Notes under the pieces: model-generated
The model's database searches: none
What the model saw: the letters and a program-made list of their open reading frames with translations, nothing else
What the model was told of the DNA's origin: nothing
Shown: positions 23,426 to 32,478 of the stretch, in pieces
How the letters are laid out: each line of letters starts with the position of its first letter
Numbering within the stretch: the stretch's first letter is position 1
Source: Pseudarthrobacter sp. NBSH8
GTDB taxonomy: Bacteria > Actinomycetota > Actinomycetes > Actinomycetales > Micrococcaceae
Reading direction: 5' to 3'
Length of the DNA: 64,000 nucleotides
Assembly: GCF_014217545.1 (NCBI RefSeq)
Contig: NZ_CP043178.1
Location: 3,038,001-3,102,000, forward strand
Translations under genes and position numbers: made by a program

Positions 23426-24643
23426 ATGTCTGCCGCCCGCGTTTCCAAGCGCATTTCCGCTATTGCCGAATCTGCAACCCTGGCCGTTGATGCCAAGGCC
23501 AAGGCGCTGAAGGCAGCTGGTCGGCCGGTTATTGGCTTCGGGGCAGGGGAACCGGACTTCCCCACCCCGGACTACATCGTCAAGGCGTCCATCGAGGCCG
23601 CCAGCCAGCCCAAATACCACCGCTACTCCCCCGCCGCCGGGCTGCCGGAGCTCAAAAAGGCCATCGCCGAGAAGACGCTCCGCGACTCCGGCTACGCTGT
23701 GGATCCGTCCCAGGTCCTGGTGACGAATGGCGGTAAGCAGGCCGTGTACAACACTTTCGCCACGCTGGTGGATCCGGGCGACGAAGTGATTGTCCCGACA
23801 CCGTTCTGGACCACGTACCCGGAGGCCATCCGGCTCGCCGGCGGTGTCCCCATTGAGGTATTCGCCGGACCTGAGCAGGACTACCTGGTCACCGTTGAGC
23901 AACTTGAGGCCGCTGTGACGGACAAGAGCAAGATCCTGCTGTTTGTCTCGCCGTCCAACCCCACCGGCGCCGTGTACAGCCCGGAGCAGGTGGCTGAGAT
24001 CGGCAAGTGGGCCGCCGCCAAGGGGCTCTGGGTGGTCACCGACGAGATCTACGAGCACTTGACCTACGACGGCGTCCCGTTCACCTCGATCGCCACGGCA
24101 GCCCCGGAACTCGGCGACAAAGTGGTCATCCTCAATGGCGTGGCCAAGACCTATGCGATGACCGGCTGGCGTGTGGGCTGGATGATCGGCCCGGCCGACG
24201 TCATCAAGGCGGCCACCAACCTGCAGTCGCACGCCACGTCCAACGTTTCGAACATCATGCAGATTGCAGCCCTCGCCGCCGTCTCCGGACCGCTGACCGC
24301 CGTCGACGAGATGAAGGTGGCGTTTGACCGCCGCCGCAAGGCGATCGTGGCCGGCCTGAATGCGATCGACGGTGTTGAATGCCCGACGCCGAAGGGTGCG
24401 TTCTACGTCTACGCGGACGTCCGTGCGCTGCTGGGGAAGGAATTCCCGACGGCGGCGGGCACCGCAACACCGTCCACCTCCGCCGAGCTCGCTGCTTTGA
24501 TCCTGGATGAGGTTGAGGTGGCCGTGGTGCCCGGTGAGGCGTTCGGCCCCTCCGGCTACCTGCGGCTCTCCTACGCCCTGGGCGATGAGGACCTGGCCAC
24601 CGGCGTCGCCCGGCTTCAGGACTTCCTGGGCCAGGCCAAGTAG
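23426..24643 (+). CDS. Pyridoxal-phosphate aminotransferase, aspartate aminotransferase type
   Basis: 405 residues, fold type I, subgroup Ib. It is expected to transfer the amino group of aspartate to 2-oxoglutarate. Features: [12 protein letters not shown] near the N-terminus, the Asn of [23 protein letters not shown], and the PLP-lysine in [19 protein letters not shown] at 23426 follows ACGGACCCTGCC with only weak ribosome pairing. It is transcribed away from tRNA-Trp and secE, a neighbourhood kept in other actinobacteria. It converges on the response regulator across a nested palindrome. Confidence 0.9.
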   Translation: MSAARVSKRISAIAESATLAVDAKAKALKAAGRPVIGFGAGEPDFPTPDYIVKASIEAASQPKYHRYSPAAGLPELKKAIAEKTLRDSGYAVDPSQVLVTNGGKQAVYNTFATLVDPGDEVIVPTPFWTTYPEAIRLAGGVPIEVFAGPEQDYLVTVEQLEAAVTDKSKILLFVSPSNPTGAVYSPEQVAEIGKWAAAKGLWVVTDEIYEHLTYDGVPFTSIATAAPELGDKVVILNGVAKTYAMTGWRVGWMIGPADVIKAATNLQSHATSNVSNIMQIAALAAVSGPLTAVDEMKVAFDRRRKAIVAGLNAIDGVECPTPKGAFYVYADVRALLGKEFPTAAGTATPSTSAELAALILDEVEVAVVPGEAFGPSGYLRLSYALGDEDLATGVARLQDFLGQAK

Positions 24644-24645
24644 GG

Positions 24646-24770
24646 ACGCTCTCTCACTTCCTGCAAGAAAAACGCAATCGCTCTCTCACTTGGTGAGAGA
24701 GCGATTGGCGTTAAGCCACAGGAAGTGAGAGAGCGTTGGGGAAAAGGGCACATTATGTGAGAGAGCGTCC
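24646..24770. repeat. Nested palindrome, type B (CGCTCTCTCAC repeats)
   Basis: The 11-mer CGCTCTCTCAC occurs five times in alternating orientation. Outer arms 24646-24663 and 24719-24736 are perfect 18-nt inverted repeats. Inside them, arms 24675-24689 and 24693-24707 form a perfect 15-bp hairpin with a 3-nt loop. A fifth box (24757-24770) can pair with 24644-24657 instead, so two folds compete. It lies between convergent genes and starts three bases after the aminotransferase stop. Confidence 0.9.
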
Positions 24771-24778
24771 GGGGTGGG

Positions 24779-25462
24779 CTACAGGAGGCGGCGTTCGGCG
24801 GCCCACTTGGTCAGCTCGTGCCGGCTGGAGAGCTGGAGTTTGCGCAGCACTGCTGACACGTGGGTTTCCACGGTTTTGATGCTGATGAACAGCTCTTTGG
24901 CCACCTCCTTATAGCTGTAGCCGCGGGCGATCAGGCGCATCACTTCGAGCTCGCGGGCGGAGAGCCTGTCCAGCTCGTCGTCGGCAATGTCCGCCGGAGC
25001 GGTGCCGAAGGCGTCCAGCACGAAGCCGGCCAGCCGGGGCGAGAACACGGCGTCGCCGCCGGCCACACGGAACACGGCGTCGGTGATTTCGGCCCCGGAA
25101 ATTGTCTTGGTGACGTACCCCCGGGCGCCGGCGCGGATGACCGATACCACGTCCTCGGCGGCGTCGGAGACGCTCAGGGCCAGGAACTTGGTAGTGCCCA
25201 GGAGCGCCACGGAACCCGCGATGACTTCCCGGCCACCACCGCCCAGGCCGCCAGGCAGGTGCACATCCAGGAGCACCACCTCCGGACGCTCCTGCGCGAT
25301 TACAGCGATGGCCTGCTCAACAGTGGCCGCTTCCCCAACAACGTGGATGCTCTGATCGAGGTCGGCTTTGAGCCCCGAACGGAAAATGGCGTGGTCGTCC
25401 ACGATCACCACCCGGACCGGCTGTGCGGGGCGGATGGTCCCGGTCCCCTGTACGTTGTTCAT
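24779..25462 (-). CDS. LuxR-family response regulator
   Basis: 227 residues. The receiver domain has acidic pocket VDDHAIFRSGL (Asp22/23), predicted phospho-acceptor Asp66 in VVLLDVHLPGG, and the conserved Lys in TKTISGAE. The LuxR-type DNA-binding domain follows (LSARELEVMRLIARGYSYKEVAKELFISIKTVETH). It overlaps the sensor-kinase gene by 4 bp (ATGA), so the two form a coupled two-component pair. Its likely targets are the divergent PspC genes at 27.0-29.1 kb, inferred from position only. Confidence 0.9.
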   Translation of the reverse strand: MNNVQGTGTIRPAQPVRVVIVDDHAIFRSGLKADLDQSIHVVGEAATVEQAIAVIAQERPEVVLLDVHLPGGLGGGGREVIAGSVALLGTTKFLALSVSDAAEDVVSVIRAGARGYVTKTISGAEITDAVFRVAGGDAVFSPRLAGFVLDAFGTAPADIADDELDRLSARELEVMRLIARGYSYKEVAKELFISIKTVETHVSAVLRKLQLSSRHELTKWAAERRLL

Positions 25463-26892
25463 GATTTCCCTTCCGCGTTGTCCGTTTGGAGCGCCGGCAT
25501 TCCCAGCCGCACCTCCGTACCGTCCGGCGTGCTGGTGATGGAGGCGGTCCCGCCGTGCCGTTTCATGCGCCCAACGATCGATTCACGGACGCCGAGCCGG
25601 TCTTCGGGTACATCCTGCAGCTCGAAGCCCGGACCCCTGTCCTTGATGAAGATTTCCGTGCGTCCATCGGAAACTTCCAGGTAGACAGAGACGGTCCCGC
25701 CGCCGTGACGGGACGCATTGAGCATCGCCTCACGGCTGGCCTGGAGCAGCGCCTCGTGGGATTCGGTCATGGCGGTGTCCCCGACGCTGACCACCTCCAC
25801 GGCGTTGCCGAGGGAGTCTTCCACCTCGGCCGCCGCCGCCTTGATGCGGTCCGAAAGCTGGCCTGCCTCCTTACCGGGGTCTTGGAACAGCCAGCTCCTG
25901 AGTTCGCGTTCCTGGGCCCGGGCGAGCCGGAGGACGTCGTGTTCGTTTCCCGCCCGCCGCTGGATCAGGGCGAGGGTCTGGAGGACGGAGTCGTGCAGGT
26001 GGGCAGCAATCTCGGCGCGCTCCGTTTCGCGGATCCGGCCCGCACGCTCTGTTTCCAGGTCCCGCCAGAATTTGAGGGCCCACGGAAGGAGCACCAGAAC
26101 CACACCGCCCAGCACCGCCACCGACGCGAGCAGGGCCAGCCAGGTCTGTTCCCAGGATCCGGAACCGGAGACCATTACCAGCACGCCGGCAACCACCAGC
26201 GCCAATCCGGCGGCGAGGCGCGCCCAGCCGCCTGCCTGATCGGCCTTGGTTTTGTCCACGAGCCCGGCACGGCGGGTTTCGTCGAGCTGCATCCAGGCGA
26301 TGGCTGCACCGCCCAGCACGGCGGCGGCGGGAACGAGGGTCCCCAGGGGCACGTCGACGCCGAGCATCCGGGCAATCATGATGCCCGCCACCAAGAGGAG
26401 CCCGGCGCCCAGCAGCATTTCCTTGCCGTACCGCGTGCGGCGGACCCGGAACCACGGCGGCCGCACGGCGGCCGGGTAACCGGCGGGGTAGCCGGCACGG
26501 GGCCCGCCGCCGGAGACACCACTGGGAGCGAAACTGGGGGCGAAAGCACCGGCGTCGGGATTTCCCCACCATGGACCGGCAGCGGGCAGACCGGGCGAGG
26601 TCGGCACTGGCGGAGGCACGGCGCTGAATGCCGGGTCAAGGCTGACGGCCGGCGCAATTGGCGACGCCGGACGCCTGGCGTTGCGGCGGGCGCTTTCGTC
26701 GGCGGTGGGGACCATGATCCAGAGCCACGCATAGAAGGCCAACCCGGCGCCGCCGGCGAGGGTTGACAGTGCCATGCCGATCCGCACGCTTTTCACGGGC
26801 CAGCCCAGATGCGCCGCGAGGCCGGCGCAGACGCCCGCGATGACGCGGTCGCTGCTGCGGACAAGCGGTGGGCGGGTGAGGGCGGGGATCAT
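25459..26892 (-). CDS. Sensor histidine kinase with N-terminal PspC domain
   Basis: 477 residues. The N-terminus is a PspC domain (residues ~10-62: SSDRVIAGVCAGLAAHLGW then LAFYAWLWIMVP). A Pro/Gly-rich stretch, four more transmembrane segments and a HisKA_3-type dimerisation box with the phospho-His in EIAAHLHDSVLQTLALIQRR (near residue 296) follow. The ATPase domain has NASRHGGG (N box) and DRGPGFEL. It signals to the overlapping LuxR regulator. PspC and LiaS-like kinases sense envelope stress in relatives. It is divergent from a PspC/LiaF-like operon 124 bp away. Confidence 0.88.
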   Translation of the reverse strand: MIPALTRPPLVRSSDRVIAGVCAGLAAHLGWPVKSVRIGMALSTLAGGAGLAFYAWLWIMVPTADESARRNARRPASPIAPAVSLDPAFSAVPPPVPTSPGLPAAGPWWGNPDAGAFAPSFAPSGVSGGGPRAGYPAGYPAAVRPPWFRVRRTRYGKEMLLGAGLLLVAGIMIARMLGVDVPLGTLVPAAAVLGGAAIAWMQLDETRRAGLVDKTKADQAGGWARLAAGLALVVAGVLVMVSGSGSWEQTWLALLASVAVLGGVVLVLLPWALKFWRDLETERAGRIRETERAEIAAHLHDSVLQTLALIQRRAGNEHDVLRLARAQERELRSWLFQDPGKEAGQLSDRIKAAAAEVEDSLGNAVEVVSVGDTAMTESHEALLQASREAMLNASRHGGGTVSVYLEVSDGRTEIFIKDRGPGFELQDVPEDRLGVRESIVGRMKRHGGTASITSTPDGTEVRLGMPALQTDNAEGKS

Positions 26893-27016
26893 GTGTCAAT
26901 CCAAGCACGGATCAGGGTTCCCCGGACCCGATTCCGGCCTGAACCGGGGGTAACTCAGGGGCGAGTCAGGGTGTTCCCCAGTAGAGCGCCGCCGCGCCGG
27001 ACGGCAGGATCGAAGT

Positions 27017-28600
27017 ATGAACTCCCAGACCCCTGCACCCGATGATGGCCAGCCCACGGAACCGCTCCCCCCACGCGACCCGGACCAGCCAACCGAACCC
27101 CTGCTGCCGCCCCCGGCTTCCCCGCAGGACACCCCCCCGGCCGCCGGTCCCAACGACGGCCCGTACGCCGGACCTTATTCAGGTCCGTATTCCAACCCGT
27201 CTGCGGGCCAGTACGCCGGCCAGTACACCGGCCCGTATGCCGGCGCCAAAGCACCGGGCCGGCCGAATGACTTCTTCACCTGGGTCCGGAGCCACGGCAT
27301 CCAGCGGGGCCGTGACCGGTGGATCGGCGGCGTCTCCAGCGGCATCGCTCACCGGATGGGCATTGATCCGCTGATTGTGCGCGGCATCTTCATTGTCCTC
27401 AGCCTCTTCGCCGGAATCGGCGTCCTGCTCTACGGCCTGGCCTGGGCATTCCTTCCCGAACCCGACGGGCGCATCCACGTCCAGGAAGCCGGGGCCGGCC
27501 GCTGGTCCAGCGGCATGACAGGCTCGCTGATCACCACCGTGGTGGGGCTCACCGGGCTCGGCGGCGGATTCTGGGGCTGGAGCCGCAACGGCTTCGGCGG
27601 ATTCCTCTGGTCTGTCTTCTGGGTGGGCGGCGCCATCTACTTGATCTACTACCTGACCCAACGCAGCAAGGCCCGGAACGGAGCACCCATAAACGCCACA
27701 CCGCAGCCGGCCGGCGGAAACTCCGGTTACTCGGCCGCCTATCCCACAACCCCCTACGCCTCGCCGTTTGCGGCGACGGATTCCACCTCCACCCGCAAAG
27801 CCGGCTCGTCCGGCAGCGCACCTTACCTGCCGGTCCCGCCGTCGAGCGCAGACCCGCAACACGGCGGCGGCAGCTACGGCGGCGGTGGCTCCTACGGCGG
27901 GGGCGGTAGCGACGGCGGTGCCTACGGCGGCTACCAGCCACCGCAGGGCCCGGCCCGGGCACCCAAAGTCCGCCCCTCCGGCCCCGGCGCCCCAGCCGTA
28001 GCCATTACAGCCGGAACAGCGCTCCTGGTGGGTGGCGGACTCAACGCCCTTAACGCCGGTAACGTCATCAACCTCGGCGACGCCACCAACGCGATCGTCT
28101 GGGCCAGCGGCGCTGCGGTCCTGGGCCTGGGCATCCTCATTGCGGGGCTGCGCGGCAGGACGTCAGGAATCCTCGGCTTCTTCGCCGTTGTGGCCCTGGT
28201 GATCGGCGGAATCTTCAACGTCGTGGGCAACGGCGATAGGGTCCGGTTCACCCAGGTCAACTGGGCACCCGTCAGCGTCGAACAGGCACGGAACGGCTTC
28301 GACATCACCGCAGGCCGCGGGACTGTTGACCTCACCGAGCTGAACGTCACCGCCCCGCTGGCCTCCGACGTCGTAGTTCCCCTGGACATCACCGCCAGCA
28401 ACGTCAAGGTGGTCATTCCGGACAACGTCCCCGTGGACATCAGGGCGGACATGACCATGGGCAACCTCAGCGAACGCAACGACCACCGGAGCGGCATCTC
28501 CACCCGCGAGAGCAGCTACAACAGCGACAAGCCCGGCGCCAAGCTGATCGTGGAGATCAACGGTACCTTCAGCAACGTCACCATCCAGGAAGGGAACTGA
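27017..28600 (+). CDS. PspC-domain membrane protein with LiaF-like C-terminal domain
   Basis: 527 residues. A Pro-rich N-terminus (~1-85) ends in short GPYAG/GQYAG-like repeats. A PspC domain comes next (~95-160, RWIGGVSSGIAHRMGIDP then VLLYGLAWAFLPEP), followed by further hydrophobic segments, a Gly/Tyr/Ser-rich linker (SYGGGGSYGGGG) and three transmembrane helices. The C-terminal beta-rich domain (RGTVDLTELNV, DNVPVDIRADMTMG) resembles LiaF/DUF4097-type domains. ATG at 27017. It is the first gene of a three-gene plus-strand unit divergent from the kinase. Likely an envelope-stress sensor or effector in the membrane. Confidence 0.85.
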   Translation: MNSQTPAPDDGQPTEPLPPRDPDQPTEPLLPPPASPQDTPPAAGPNDGPYAGPYSGPYSNPSAGQYAGQYTGPYAGAKAPGRPNDFFTWVRSHGIQRGRDRWIGGVSSGIAHRMGIDPLIVRGIFIVLSLFAGIGVLLYGLAWAFLPEPDGRIHVQEAGAGRWSSGMTGSLITTVVGLTGLGGGFWGWSRNGFGGFLWSVFWVGGAIYLIYYLTQRSKARNGAPINATPQPAGGNSGYSAAYPTTPYASPFAATDSTSTRKAGSSGSAPYLPVPPSSADPQHGGGSYGGGGSYGGGGSDGGAYGGYQPPQGPARAPKVRPSGPGAPAVAITAGTALLVGGGLNALNAGNVINLGDATNAIVWASGAAVLGLGILIAGLRGRTSGILGFFAVVALVIGGIFNVVGNGDRVRFTQVNWAPVSVEQARNGFDITAGRGTVDLTELNVTAPLASDVVVPLDITASNVKVVIPDNVPVDIRADMTMGNLSERNDHRSGISTRESSYNSDKPGAKLIVEINGTFSNVTIQEGN

Positions 28601-28601
28601 C

Positions 28602-28892
28602 ATGAGCAACGTCAATCCGTCACCGGACCCATACACTCCGGAAAGCACGACGGCGGCCGGTCACCCCGGAGCCGACGCAACACCGTCAGCCACCCGCGTA
28701 GGAACCGTCGTCTGGGGCCTCATCGTGATGGCGCTGGCCGCCCTGATCATCATCGCCCAGTTGGGCGTGGTGACCCTGAACGGCACCTACGTCCTGATCG
28801 GCCTGATGATCGGCGCCGGCTCCGCGCTGGTGATCGGCGGGCTCCTCTCGGCCCGGAAACGTGACAACGAACCCACAACAGGGAAGTCTTGA
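28602..28892 (+). CDS. Small membrane protein in PspC operon
   Basis: 96 residues. A polar Ser/Thr/Pro-rich N-terminus (~1-35) precedes two transmembrane helices (VVWGLIVMALAALIIIAQLG and YVLIGLMIGAGSALVIGGLL) and a short charged tail. Its ATG lies two bases after the previous stop, with AGGAAGGGAA as ribosome site. The family is not firmly recognised. Sandwiched between two PspC genes, it is presumably part of the same membrane complex or response. Confidence 0.8.
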   Translation: MSNVNPSPDPYTPESTTAAGHPGADATPSATRVGTVVWGLIVMALAALIIIAQLGVVTLNGTYVLIGLMIGAGSALVIGGLLSARKRDNEPTTGKS

Positions 28893-28895
28893 ACC

Positions 28896-29147
28896 ATGGA
28901 CAAATTCTTTAGCATCGTCAGGGGCTTCGGCCTGAAACGTGGACCCCAATGCTGGATAGGCGGCGTGTGCGGCGGCATCGCAGCGAAGCTCAACGTGGAT
29001 GTGGCCTTCGTGCGGATCGCTTTCCTGGTCTTCTGCCTCCTCCCCGGCCCCGCCGTGGTCCTGTACATCACGGCCTGGCTGGTCCTTCCCGACCAGCGGG
29101 ACTCCATCCCGCTGCAGAACTTCCTGGACCGCCGCTCCATCAGCTGA
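28896..29147 (+). CDS. Small PspC-domain protein
   Basis: 83 residues, essentially one PspC domain: GPQCWIGGVCGGIAAKLNVD, then a hydrophobic segment LVFCLLPGPAVVLYITAWLV and the family hallmark LP at the end of the domain. It starts at ATG 28896 after the previous stop (28890-28892) with GGGAAG upstream, so the three genes are one operon. It is closed by the terminator at 29170. PspC proteins in proteobacteria sense membrane damage; the role here is inferred. Confidence 0.88.
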   Translation: MDKFFSIVRGFGLKRGPQCWIGGVCGGIAAKLNVDVAFVRIAFLVFCLLPGPAVVLYITAWLVLPDQRDSIPLQNFLDRRSIS

Positions 29148-29169
29148 CACCCAAGGCCAAGAACCGCCA

Positions 29170-29210
29170 GGCCCCCGCTCCCCGGGATCGTTCCGGGCGC
29201 GGGGGCCTTT
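29170..29210 (+). terminator. Intrinsic terminator after the PspC operon
   Basis: Nine-bp GC stem (29170-29178 with 29199-29207), internal CCCGG..CCGGG pairing and a TTTCTGCTG tail, 22 bp past the last PspC stop. Confidence 0.8.
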
Positions 29211-29348
29211 CTGCTGCCGTGGTCGTTGCCATGGAACGCGGGCTTTTGTAACCGGTTTGTGTCGTAACGCACACCGCCGACTACAATCTAGGTGAGCTCA
29301 GCGTGGCGCTCTGCCTGTATACCTTCACACCAGGATTTGAGCCGAGAC

Positions 29349-30374
29349 ATGAAAATTGGAATTCTTACCAGCGGCGGCGACTGCCCCGGACTGAACGCTG
29401 TCATCCGCGGAGCCGTCCTCAAAGGCATCGCCATCCATGGCCACGAATTCGTGGGGTTCCTGGACGGCTGGCGGGGCGTCGTCGAAGGCGACGTCATCGA
29501 CATCCCCCGCACCATGGTCCGCGGCATCGCCAAGCAGGGTGGCACCATCCTGGGCACCTCCCGCACCAACCCGTTTGAAAACGGCGGCGGGCCGGAGGTC
29601 ATCAAGGCCCACATGGACCGCCTCGGCATCGACGCCATCATCGCGATCGGCGGAGAAGGGACTCTGGCTGCTGCGAAGCGCCTTACGGATGCCGGCCTCA
29701 AGATTGTGGGCGTCCCCAAGACCGTGGACAACGACCTCGACGCCACGGATTACACGTTCGGTTTCGACACGGCCGTGCAGATCGCCACGGAGGCCATCGA
29801 CCGGCTCCGAACTACGGGCGAGTCCCACCACCGCTGCATGATCGCCGAGGTTATGGGCCGCCATGTGGGCTGGATCGCCCTGCACGCCGGCATGGCCGCC
29901 GGCGCGCACGCCATCCTGATCCCCGAGCAGAAGGTCAGCATCGAGCAGATCACCGAGTGGGTCCAGGAAGCCCACGACCGTGGCCGCGCACCGCTGATTG
30001 TGGTGGCCGAGGGCTTTGTGCCGGACCACATGGAATCCCCGCACTCCGAGCGAGGCCTGGACACGTTCGGCCGGCCACGGCTGGGCGGCATCGCGGACCA
30101 GCTCGCCCCCGAGATTGAAGCCCGCACCGGCATCGAGACCCGCGCCACCATCCTGGGGCACATCCAGCGTGGCGGCGTCCCGTCCGCGTTTGACCGTGTG
30201 CTCGCCACCCGCCTGGGCATGGCCGCGATCGACTCCGTCGTGGAAGGCTACTGGGGCACTATGGTGGCGCTCAAGGGAACGGACATTGAGCACGTGAGCT
30301 TCGACAAGGCCCTGGGCCAGCTGAAGACCGTTCCACAGAAGCGCTACGACGAGGCTGCCGTCCTCTTCGGCTAA
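29349..30374 (+). CDS. pfkA: 6-phosphofructokinase
   Basis: 341 residues. It phosphorylates fructose 6-phosphate in glycolysis. It begins MKIGILTSGGDCPGLN and has GGEGTLAAAKR, PKTVDNDLDATDYTFGF and the fructose-phosphate site MGRHVGWIA. The combination of Gly in GGEGT with Lys in PKTVDND (positions 104 and 124 of the classic numbering) is known from ATP-dependent actinobacterial enzymes, whereas PPi enzymes have Asp plus Lys. The start at 29349 gives the family N-terminus; the upstream frame extension is non-coding. A TACAAT at 29282-29287 is a plausible -10. Confidence 0.95.
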   Translation: MKIGILTSGGDCPGLNAVIRGAVLKGIAIHGHEFVGFLDGWRGVVEGDVIDIPRTMVRGIAKQGGTILGTSRTNPFENGGGPEVIKAHMDRLGIDAIIAIGGEGTLAAAKRLTDAGLKIVGVPKTVDNDLDATDYTFGFDTAVQIATEAIDRLRTTGESHHRCMIAEVMGRHVGWIALHAGMAAGAHAILIPEQKVSIEQITEWVQEAHDRGRAPLIVVAEGFVPDHMESPHSERGLDTFGRPRLGGIADQLAPEIEARTGIETRATILGHIQRGGVPSAFDRVLATRLGMAAIDSVVEGYWGTMVALKGTDIEHVSFDKALGQLKTVPQKRYDEAAVLFG

Positions 30375-30406
30375 GCCGTCGTCGCTGTGCTGGGTAGGCT
30401 GGGGAT

Positions 30407-31123
30407 ATGACTCTTGACCCCGGTTCCGCCGCCATCATCCAACTCGCTTGGGCCCGGCATTTGGGGCTCGACGACGGCGCTTTCGCTGCGTCGCTGAGTT
30501 CAGGCGAGCGGATGGTCAGGGCGGACAACGCTGCAGAGACAGTGGAGTTCGTAAGGCTGTTCGGCAGCTCGGCACTTGTGGGACCGCAATGGGTCATTGA
30601 TGCCGCCGCCGGAATTCCGGACGGGGAGATGGCACAACATGTGACCCTGCTGACCCTGACACGGTCCCACGGAGGCCACGGACTGGGCTCTGCGGCGTTG
30701 TTCTTCGCCGACGACTTGCCCCTGCGCCAGCCCTCCGAAGAACTCACCGTGTCCCACGGAAATCCGGAGGCGATCGAGCTCGAAGGCCTGTGCCCGCCGG
30801 ACGACGTCAACGAAGTGCACCTGTCAGAACTTGAGAACCGGTACACGATTCTCCACGAGGTGGACGGGCGGCGCCTTCCGGTGGCGTGCGGCGCCTACGG
30901 GGAATGGGAAGGCCTTCTCGCCCAGATGGGAGTCCTGGTGGACCCAGAGTGGCGCCGCCGCGGGCTGGGATCCGTGGCCGCATCCATCGCTGCCCACGAG
31001 GCCCTCGCGGCGGGCCTCACCGTCCAGTGGCGCGCCGAAGTCAGCAATACCGGGGCTGTGGCCCTGGCGCGCCAGCTTGGCCTGTCCGCCGGCGGCATTC
31101 AGACCAGCGTGCACCTGGGCTGA
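30407..31123 (+). CDS. GNAT-family acetyltransferase
   Basis: 238 residues. The N-terminal ~120 residues are divergent. The C-terminal part is an FR47-like GNAT domain with VLVDPEWRRRGLGSVAASIA as the acetyl-CoA loop and AEVSNTGAVALARQLGLSAGG as the final strand-helix. The substrate is unknown. It follows pfkA by 32 bp on the same strand. Its 3' end faces, and partly overlaps, the decayed MFS gene on the other strand. Confidence 0.8.
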   Translation: MTLDPGSAAIIQLAWARHLGLDDGAFAASLSSGERMVRADNAAETVEFVRLFGSSALVGPQWVIDAAAGIPDGEMAQHVTLLTLTRSHGGHGLGSAALFFADDLPLRQPSEELTVSHGNPEAIELEGLCPPDDVNEVHLSELENRYTILHEVDGRRLPVACGAYGEWEGLLAQMGVLVDPEWRRRGLGSVAASIAAHEALAAGLTVQWRAEVSNTGAVALARQLGLSAGGIQTSVHLG

Positions 31124-31990
31124 ACTGCAATTCAGCCGGCCGCGGGGACTTCGGCTTCAGCACCATCCCCAGGCTTTCGGCCACAACACGGGCCTGAATC
31201 AGTGCAGCCATGGCCGCTGCCCCCAGCACTGAACCGATCTGCCGGCTGGTATTGAAAACACCCGAGCCGGCACCCGCCTGGCGCGACGCCAGATTTCGCG
31301 TGGTGGCATTGGCGATCGGCCCGAAGATGCAGCCCATGCCCAGGCCCTGCACCGCACTCGGCAGGAGGAACATCCAGACAGGGGTATCGGGCGTCATAAG
31401 CACCGAAGTCCAGGAGATGGCCAGGGTGAAAAGCAGCATCCCGGCCACCGCAAACCAGCGCGGATTGACGCGGTCAATCAGCTTGCCCACTATGGGCGAC
31501 AACGCACCGGTGAGCACGGCCATCGGAATCAGCAACAGGGCAGACTGCGTGGGAGTCAGGCCCAGTGCGACCTGGTAAAAAATCATGGAAGCCAATGGGT
31601 AGGCCGTGATGGAGAATCCCACCACGGTTATGCCCGCGTTTCCCAGCGCGAAGTTCCGGTCCTGGAACAGGCCCAGCGGCAGCAAGGGTTCGCCCTCTCC
31701 GTTCAAGCCACCACTGCCAGCCGATGAAAATGGCCATCACAACTACGCCGGCGATGATCAGGCCCCACACGGTGAACGGGCCGCTGTCTAAGGTCCCCCA
31801 CTTGTAGGTTTGGCCTTCCTGATAGGACACCAGGTACGCGCTGGTAACCCAGAAGACGGCCGTGATATCGGCGTCGAGCCTTTCCGATACTGGGGTTAGC
31901 CACGAACACGATGGTGGTGTCTATCAGGATCATAAAGAACCCCACCACCAGCGACCACAAAGCCAACCAAGGCCTGGCTACGGCTTCCAT
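31041..31990 (-). pseudogene. MFS drug-transporter pseudogene (frameshifts and internal deletion)
   Basis: Three pieces in different frames read as one DHA2-like transporter. Piece 1 (from 31990) is helix 1, WLALWSLVVGFFMILIDTTI ending VFVANPSI. Piece 2 (~31875-31715) continues LDADITAVFWVTSAYL but jumps straight to a mid-protein segment (YKWGTLDSGPFTVWGL). Piece 3 (from 31706) has PLLPLGLFQDRNFALGNAGI through the C-terminal helices to FNTSRQIGSVLGAAAMAAL. So there are two frameshifts and a deletion of several helices. The last ~90 bases before the stop lie over the acetyltransferase gene and look non-native. Not expected to be functional. Confidence 0.85.
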
Positions 31991-32040
31991 GCGGTTCCTT
32001 TGTTTACGTTGGCGGCCGGCCGTGACTCACTGCGGAAACG

Positions 32041-32478
32041 CTACCCCAGCAGATCGAGGATGTCCGTGCGTGCGAACATCTGCGCGGCGGCCCGGGCGGA
32101 TGGGCTGCCGGCGTCGGGATCTGCACCGGCCTCCAGCAACACCCGGGACACGTCCGTGAACCCCTTGAATGCTGCCCCGGCCAAAGGGGTCTGGCCGCGG
32201 TCGTTGGCCGTATTGGTCTCACCGCCGTGCTCAAGGATCAGCTGCACAGTCTCCGTGTGGCCGTGGTACGCGGCCAGCATCAGCAGGGAATCGCCGGCAG
32301 CGTTGGTCATAGTACCCGGGGCGCCGGCGTCCAAATAGCCGCGCAGGAGCCCGGTGTCCCCATCCCGGGCAGCCTGGAAGAGCCGGTGCGCCAACGCCAC
32401 GGCCTCGTCGTCGGGCGTTGAGGCGTCGGCTTTGGCGTCGCTGGGTGAAGCGGCGTCGGGTGCGGTGTTCTCGGTCAT
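32041..32478 (-). CDS. Ankyrin-repeat protein
   Basis: 145 residues made of about three to four ankyrin repeats: AGDSLLMLAAYHGHTETVQ, RGQTPLAGAAFKGFTDV and SPSARAAAQMFARTDILDLL. The N-terminal ~30 residues are polar. Ankyrin proteins mediate protein contacts; no enzymatic domain is present. The start ATG overlaps the stop of the upstream YgfZ gene by one base, so they are translationally coupled. This YgfZ-ankyrin pairing suggests, but does not show, a functional link. Confidence 0.88.
   Translation of the reverse strand: MTENTAPDAASPSDAKADASTPDDEAVALAHRLFQAARDGDTGLLRGYLDAGAPGTMTNAAGDSLLMLAAYHGHTETVQLILEHGGETNTANDRGQTPLAGAAFKGFTDVSRVLLEAGADPDAGSPSARAAAQMFARTDILDLLG

Noticed and set aside
27840..27935. 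Tandem GGCGGC-type DNA repeats in the PspC gene
   Set aside because: They encode the Gly/Tyr/Ser linker of the protein and are explained by it; not an independent repeat element.
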